Shown in pieces: positions 12,990-16,180 of a stretch of DNA of 16,180 bases (position 1 is its first letter; the number at the start of each line of letters is the position of its first letter). This DNA is from an uncultured Clostridia bacterium (GTDB lineage: Bacteria > Bacillota > Clostridia > Oscillospirales > CAG-272): NCBI GenBank assembly GCA_945949385.1, contig CAMFEL010000030.1:1-16180 (forward strand). Direction: 5' to 3'. The notes beneath the pieces are model-generated. The model was given only the letters and a program-made list of their open reading frames with translations, did not search any database and was not told where the DNA came from. The position numbers and the translations under genes are program-made.

Positions 12990-14060
12990 GTGATAGACCT
13001 TACTGATTTGTCAGCGTTTCCGGAGCTTGTACAGAATTTTGCATCATACAAACTGACAATTGAAAACTGCTCGCCACGCACGGTCACCGAATATCTCACG
13101 GATCTGCGCACCTTCTGCCGCTATATGGTAGCTGTGCGCTCCGGCGCTCCTCTTGAGGGCGAGGAATTTACAAAGACCGACATATCGGGACTTGACCTTG
13201 AATTTTTCGACAGCATTACCTCCGACAACATATACGGCTTTATAAACTACGCCGTGGGAACACGGGAAAACGGCAGCGCTGCCCGTTCCCGCAAGCTGTC
13301 CGCACTGCGCAGTTTTTACAAGTATCTCACAATCAAAAAGAATCTTACGGAAAATAACCCCTTGATCGGCGTAGACTCCCCCAAAAAGAAAAAGCAGCTC
13401 CCCAAGCACCTGAGCGTTGAAGAGTGTACCGATCTGCTCACAAGCGTTCTCAACGATACGGAGTCCAAAACGAGAGAAAGAGACTATTGCATACTTACCC
13501 TGTTTCTCAACTGCGGTATGCGTCTGTCGGAGCTCTGCGGCATAAGTCTTTCCGACATTGACCGCTCCCTGACCTCTCTCAGAGTGCTGGGCAAAGGAGC
13601 AAAGGAGCGTGTCATCTACCTCAACAGCGCCGCCGGAAGCGCCCTTAAAGCATATCTGCCCGTAAGGCTGGCAACGGCAAATGTAAAGGAGCGTGAAAAC
13701 GCCCTGTTTCTGTCCCGCCTGGGCAAACGCATCAGCGTAAAGACGGTGCAGTGGATGGTTAAAAAATATCTGGGAGAAGCGGGGCTTGAATACAAGCACT
13801 ACTCCACCCACAAGTTGCGGCATACGGCGGCAACGCTGATGTATCAGTCCGGAGACGTTGACATCAGAGTGCTTAAAGATATTCTGGGACACGAACAGCT
13901 CAATACCACACAGATATACACCCATGTGTCCGATTCCGGCATGGAGCAGGCAATGGAGCATAACCCGCTGGCTCACCTTGACCTGAAAGCTTCTGCCAAG
14001 GCGAAACAGCAAAAGGAAAGCGAAAAAAGTGCAGACAGCGAGTCCCCGCAGCCAAAATAA
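12990..14060 (+). CDS. XerC/XerD-type tyrosine recombinase
   Basis: This 356-residue tyrosine recombinase breaks and rejoins DNA by site-specific strand exchange. An N-terminal SAM-like core-binding domain (about 10-115, with SPRTVTEYLTDLRTFCRYM and LSALRSFYKYL) precedes the catalytic domain. All six active-site residues are visible: R178 (CGMRLSELCG), K202 (LGKGAKERV), H274 and R277 (HKLRHTAA), H301 (LGHEQL) and nucleophile Y310 (TQIYTHV). The C-terminus carries a Lys/Ser/Glu-rich tail of about 25 residues beyond the usual XerC/D end. Close similarity to Xer motifs and absence of phage or plasmid genes favour the chromosome-dimer-resolving enzyme. An integrase-like recombinase remains possible. 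It starts at GTG, is divergent from the membrane-protein gene, and is followed 12 bases later by the next promoter. Confidence 0.9.
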   Translation: MIDLTDLSAFPELVQNFASYKLTIENCSPRTVTEYLTDLRTFCRYMVAVRSGAPLEGEEFTKTDISGLDLEFFDSITSDNIYGFINYAVGTRENGSAARSRKLSALRSFYKYLTIKKNLTENNPLIGVDSPKKKKQLPKHLSVEECTDLLTSVLNDTESKTRERDYCILTLFLNCGMRLSELCGISLSDIDRSLTSLRVLGKGAKERVIYLNSAAGSALKAYLPVRLATANVKERENALFLSRLGKRISVKTVQWMVKKYLGEAGLEYKHYSTHKLRHTAATLMYQSGDVDIRVLKDILGHEQLNTTQIYTHVSDSGMEQAMEHNPLAHLDLKASAKAKQQKESEKSADSESPQPK

Positions 14061-14072
14061 GTAAAAATACTG

Positions 14073-14100
14073 TTGACATATTCGGAAATTTAACTATAAT
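14073..14100 (+). promoter_or_regulatory. Strong promoter of the aminotransferase gene
   Basis: TTGACA (14073-14078) and TATAAT (14095-14100) both match consensus in full, with a 16-base spacer. The predicted start near 14107 leaves a leader of about 57 bases ending in AAGAGG, 8 bases before the ATG. It begins 12 bases past the recombinase stop, so the downstream genes need not depend on recombinase transcription. Confidence 0.85.
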
Positions 14101-14163
14101 ATATATGGACAAATTTCGGTTTGTTCCGCGACAGGACAACTATTTTGAAAAGAGGTTATACAC

Positions 14164-15534
14164 ATGAGTAAGAACTGGGCAAGCGTTGATCCCGCTTCCG
14201 TACCCCACCTGGTATCCGAACAGGTACCCGGTCCCAAATCCCGTGAGTATCACGAAAGATGCTCCAAGTATATGAAGGGATATTCCAGTCAGGTAAAGCT
14301 GTTCCCCGTAGCTTTTGAATCAGGCCACGGCTACACTCTCACCGATGTTGACGGAAATACCTACATAGACTTCTCCTCCGGTATATACGTTACCGGTCTG
14401 GGTCACTGCCATCCCAAGATCAGTGAGGCGGTCGCAGAGCAGGCAAAGCGCCTGATGAACTGCCACGACTTTACCACCAAAGTAAAAATGGAGCTGGTCG
14501 AAAAGCTGCACGAAATGACCGGCGGCCGTTTTGCTGGCTTCCAGTTCTACGATTCCGGTACAACTGCCGTTGAGGCAGGTCTGAGATGCGCAAGAGCCGC
14601 AACGGGCAAGCAGGAGTTCATCTCCTTCTGGAGAGACTTCCACGGCAAGTCCCTGGGCTCCAACTCTCTCGCAGTTGTAGGCGCCGACACTCACATGAGA
14701 GCGCCCGGCTTCATGCTGGCACCCAGACCCAATCCCTACCGCGACATTTTCGGCAGAACTCCCGAAGAAGCGTGGAAGGATTCTACCCCCTATATCAATA
14801 TGCTCAAGGGCATTCTTGACAACGAGTGCTCCTGCGGCGGACAGAATGTTGCGGCAATCGTTCTTGAGCCCGTACAGGGCTGGGGCGGCTCCGTCGTTCC
14901 TCCTCCGGACTATATGCCCGCACTTCGTAAGCTTTGCGACGAGAGAGGCATCCTCCTCTTTGCAGACGAGGTTCTGACCTGTATGGCAAGAACCGGTAAG
15001 TGGCTGGCTATGGATCACTGGGATATTACCGCTGACCTTACCACTCTGGGCAAGGGCTTCGGCAACGGCTTCCCCGTTACCTGCCTCGCAGTTTCCGAGA
15101 AGCTGGCTCCCGCAATTGAAAAGATCTCCGCTTCCTCCAGCTACGGCGGAAACCCCATGGCTTGCGCCGCTGCTCTTGAGTCCATCAAGGTCATCGAAGA
15201 GGAAAACCTCAACGAGAAGAGCGCTCATCTTGGCGAAATTATGCTGGCAAAGATGAAGCAGATGATGGCAGAGCATCCCATTATCGGCGATGTCCGCGCT
15301 ATCGGATGTCTCCAGGCTATCGAGATTGTCAAGAACAGAGACACCAAGGAGCCCTTCGTTGAAGCAGGTCAGATGATCTATAAGAAGGCCTTTGAAAAGG
15401 GTCTTGCATGGGTTCCCTCCGGCCACATTCTCAGAATGTCTCCTCCCATGATTCTTGACGACGAGATCGCTCTCAAGGGTCTCGACATCATCGAGGAAGC
15501 AGTTGCTGAGACCGAAAAGCACTTCGGTTATTGA
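14164..15534 (+). CDS. Class III PLP-dependent aminotransferase, substrate unknown
   Basis: This 456-residue fold-type I enzyme belongs to the class III group (4-aminobutyrate and acetylornithine aminotransferases, dialkylglycine decarboxylase). It transfers an amino group via pyridoxal phosphate. Visible landmarks: DVDGNTYIDFSSG near residue 62; the phosphate-binding turn YDSGTTAVEAGL (131-140), where relatives usually have NSGAEA; DFHGKSLGS (F159, H160) for ring stacking; E235 in VLEPVQGWGG; D268 in FADEV; and the Schiff-base lysine K297 in TLGKGFGNGFP. Length and residues indicate an active enzyme. Substrate cannot be assigned. The downstream Gfo/Idh/MocA gene suggests a keto/amino sugar or cyclitol pathway, which is inference. 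Codon choice (AAG, CTC, ATC, GAC) looks more biased than in neighbouring genes, and with the strong promoter suggests high expression. Confidence 0.92.
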   Translation: MSKNWASVDPASVPHLVSEQVPGPKSREYHERCSKYMKGYSSQVKLFPVAFESGHGYTLTDVDGNTYIDFSSGIYVTGLGHCHPKISEAVAEQAKRLMNCHDFTTKVKMELVEKLHEMTGGRFAGFQFYDSGTTAVEAGLRCARAATGKQEFISFWRDFHGKSLGSNSLAVVGADTHMRAPGFMLAPRPNPYRDIFGRTPEEAWKDSTPYINMLKGILDNECSCGGQNVAAIVLEPVQGWGGSVVPPPDYMPALRKLCDERGILLFADEVLTCMARTGKWLAMDHWDITADLTTLGKGFGNGFPVTCLAVSEKLAPAIEKISASSSYGGNPMACAAALESIKVIEEENLNEKSAHLGEIMLAKMKQMMAEHPIIGDVRAIGCLQAIEIVKNRDTKEPFVEAGQMIYKKAFEKGLAWVPSGHILRMSPPMILDDEIALKGLDIIEEAVAETEKHFGY

Positions 15535-15679
15535 TGCGCTATTTACACCCACACGGCAGCCGCCGTTTGGCTGTACTTTGTAAATGAAAATTACGGGCGA
15601 TGCCGTCCCGCCGGAATCACGGCGACCGTTACGGCTCTCCCGGCCGTCTAAGCACAAAAAACAGAAAGGATTTGGAAAA

Positions 15680-16180
15680 ATGAAAACCGTAAAATTCGGA
15701 CTTGTAGGCTGCGGACTTATGGCAAGAGAATTTGCTTCCGCCGCCGCACGCTGGTGTCACTTCACTCAGGACATTCCCCGTCCCGAGATAGTGGGTATCT
15801 GCTCCGTAGTTCCCGCTGAAATGGAGTGGTTCAAAAAGAACTTCCCCGACATCAAATACTGCGTCACCGATTATAAAGAGCTCCTTGACAAGGATGACAT
15901 CGAAGCTATATACTGCGCCGTCCCCCACAACCTCCACGAGCAGTTCTATATTGATATAATCAAGAGCGGCAAGGCTTTGCTGGGCGAAAAGCCCTTCGGC
16001 ATCGACAAGGCCGCAAACGACAATATTCTCAAGGCTTACCGCGAGACCCCCGGCGCATTTGTCCGTTGCTGCAGCGAATTCCCCTATTACCCCGCTATGC
16101 AGACTATGGTAAACTGGTTCAACGAGGGCAAGTTCGGCAAAATCCTTGAAATCCACGCAGGCTTCAACCATTGCAGCGAT
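15680..16180 (+). CDS. Gfo/Idh/MocA-family NAD(P)-dependent oxidoreductase, N-terminal part (cut by window edge)
   Basis: The first 167 residues are visible; family members usually have 330-400. They open with a Rossmann dinucleotide-binding motif, VKFGLVGCGLMAREFA. AIYCAVPHNLHEQFYIDIIKSG follows, and then GEKPFG, the EKP motif whose lysine is catalytic in this family. The C-terminal substrate-binding domain is largely missing, so the sugar, cyclitol or related substrate cannot be guessed. The start ATG is preceded by AGAAAGGA. It follows the aminotransferase by 145 bases with no convincing terminator, so cotranscription is likely. Codon use resembles that of the aminotransferase. Confidence 0.92.
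   Translation, partial: MKTVKFGLVGCGLMAREFASAAARWCHFTQDIPRPEIVGICSVVPAEMEWFKKNFPDIKYCVTDYKELLDKDDIEAIYCAVPHNLHEQFYIDIIKSGKALLGEKPFGIDKAANDNILKAYRETPGAFVRCCSEFPYYPAMQTMVNWFNEGKFGKILEIHAGFNHCSD

Noticed and set aside
12833..13111. N-terminal extension of the membrane protein by 93 residues
   Set aside because: It would overlap the divergent recombinase gene and read through its Shine-Dalgarno and both promoters, and it lacks the character of the rest of the protein.
13044..14012. Minus-strand open frame opposite the recombinase (322 codons)
   Set aside because: The plus strand encodes all six tyrosine-recombinase catalytic residues here; the opposite frame shows no family features.
14320..15657. 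Long minus-strand open frame opposite the aminotransferase (445 codons)
   Set aside because: It is the mirror of a gene with intact class III motifs and strong codon bias. The translated product has no recognisable motif.
1..16180. A hidden defence, phage or secretion system
   Set aside because: Every substantial coding stretch is accounted for by recognisable core or metabolic genes, apart from one small membrane protein. Nothing resembles such a system.

Overview
The window looks like chromosome from a Gram-positive Firmicute of the class Clostridia. The evidence is AAGGAGG-type ribosome binding sites, sigma-A-like promoters, an infC-rpmI-rplT operon behind a leader attenuator, and a dprA-topA-trmFO cluster. 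Moderate to high GC with GC-rich intergenic hairpins suggests an Oscillospirales/Ruminococcaceae-like gut organism. That placement is inference; no rRNA gene is present to settle it.

Positions 1-12832 are read on the minus strand. In transcription order, from the right, they hold: an uncharacterised membrane protein; a consensus promoter, attenuator leader and infC, rpmI, rplT with a terminator; a TrmH/SpoU-family RNA methyltransferase; a 660-bp non-coding stretch carrying two tandem copies of a 285-bp palindromic element on a 300-bp period; dprA; then, from its own promoter, topA, trmFO, rnc, an Elp3-like radical SAM gene and smc, which runs off the left edge. This is a housekeeping block for translation initiation, ribosome assembly, RNA modification and processing, DNA topology, DNA uptake and chromosome segregation.

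Positions 12990-16180 are read on the plus strand: a XerC/XerD-type tyrosine recombinase, then, from a near-perfect promoter, a class III PLP aminotransferase and a Gfo/Idh/MocA oxidoreductase cut by the right edge. The last two probably form a metabolic unit acting on an amino or keto compound, substrate unknown.

The most informative points are regulatory and structural. infC has no ATG, GTG or TTG start able to encode its conserved N-terminus and appears to start at ATA behind a strong Shine-Dalgarno. Its leader contains a terminator and a competing pairing. The duplicated intergenic element is symmetric at several nested levels about one centre. I found no CRISPR array, tRNA, rRNA, transposase, phage gene or recognisable defence system, and most of the window is ordinary core genome.
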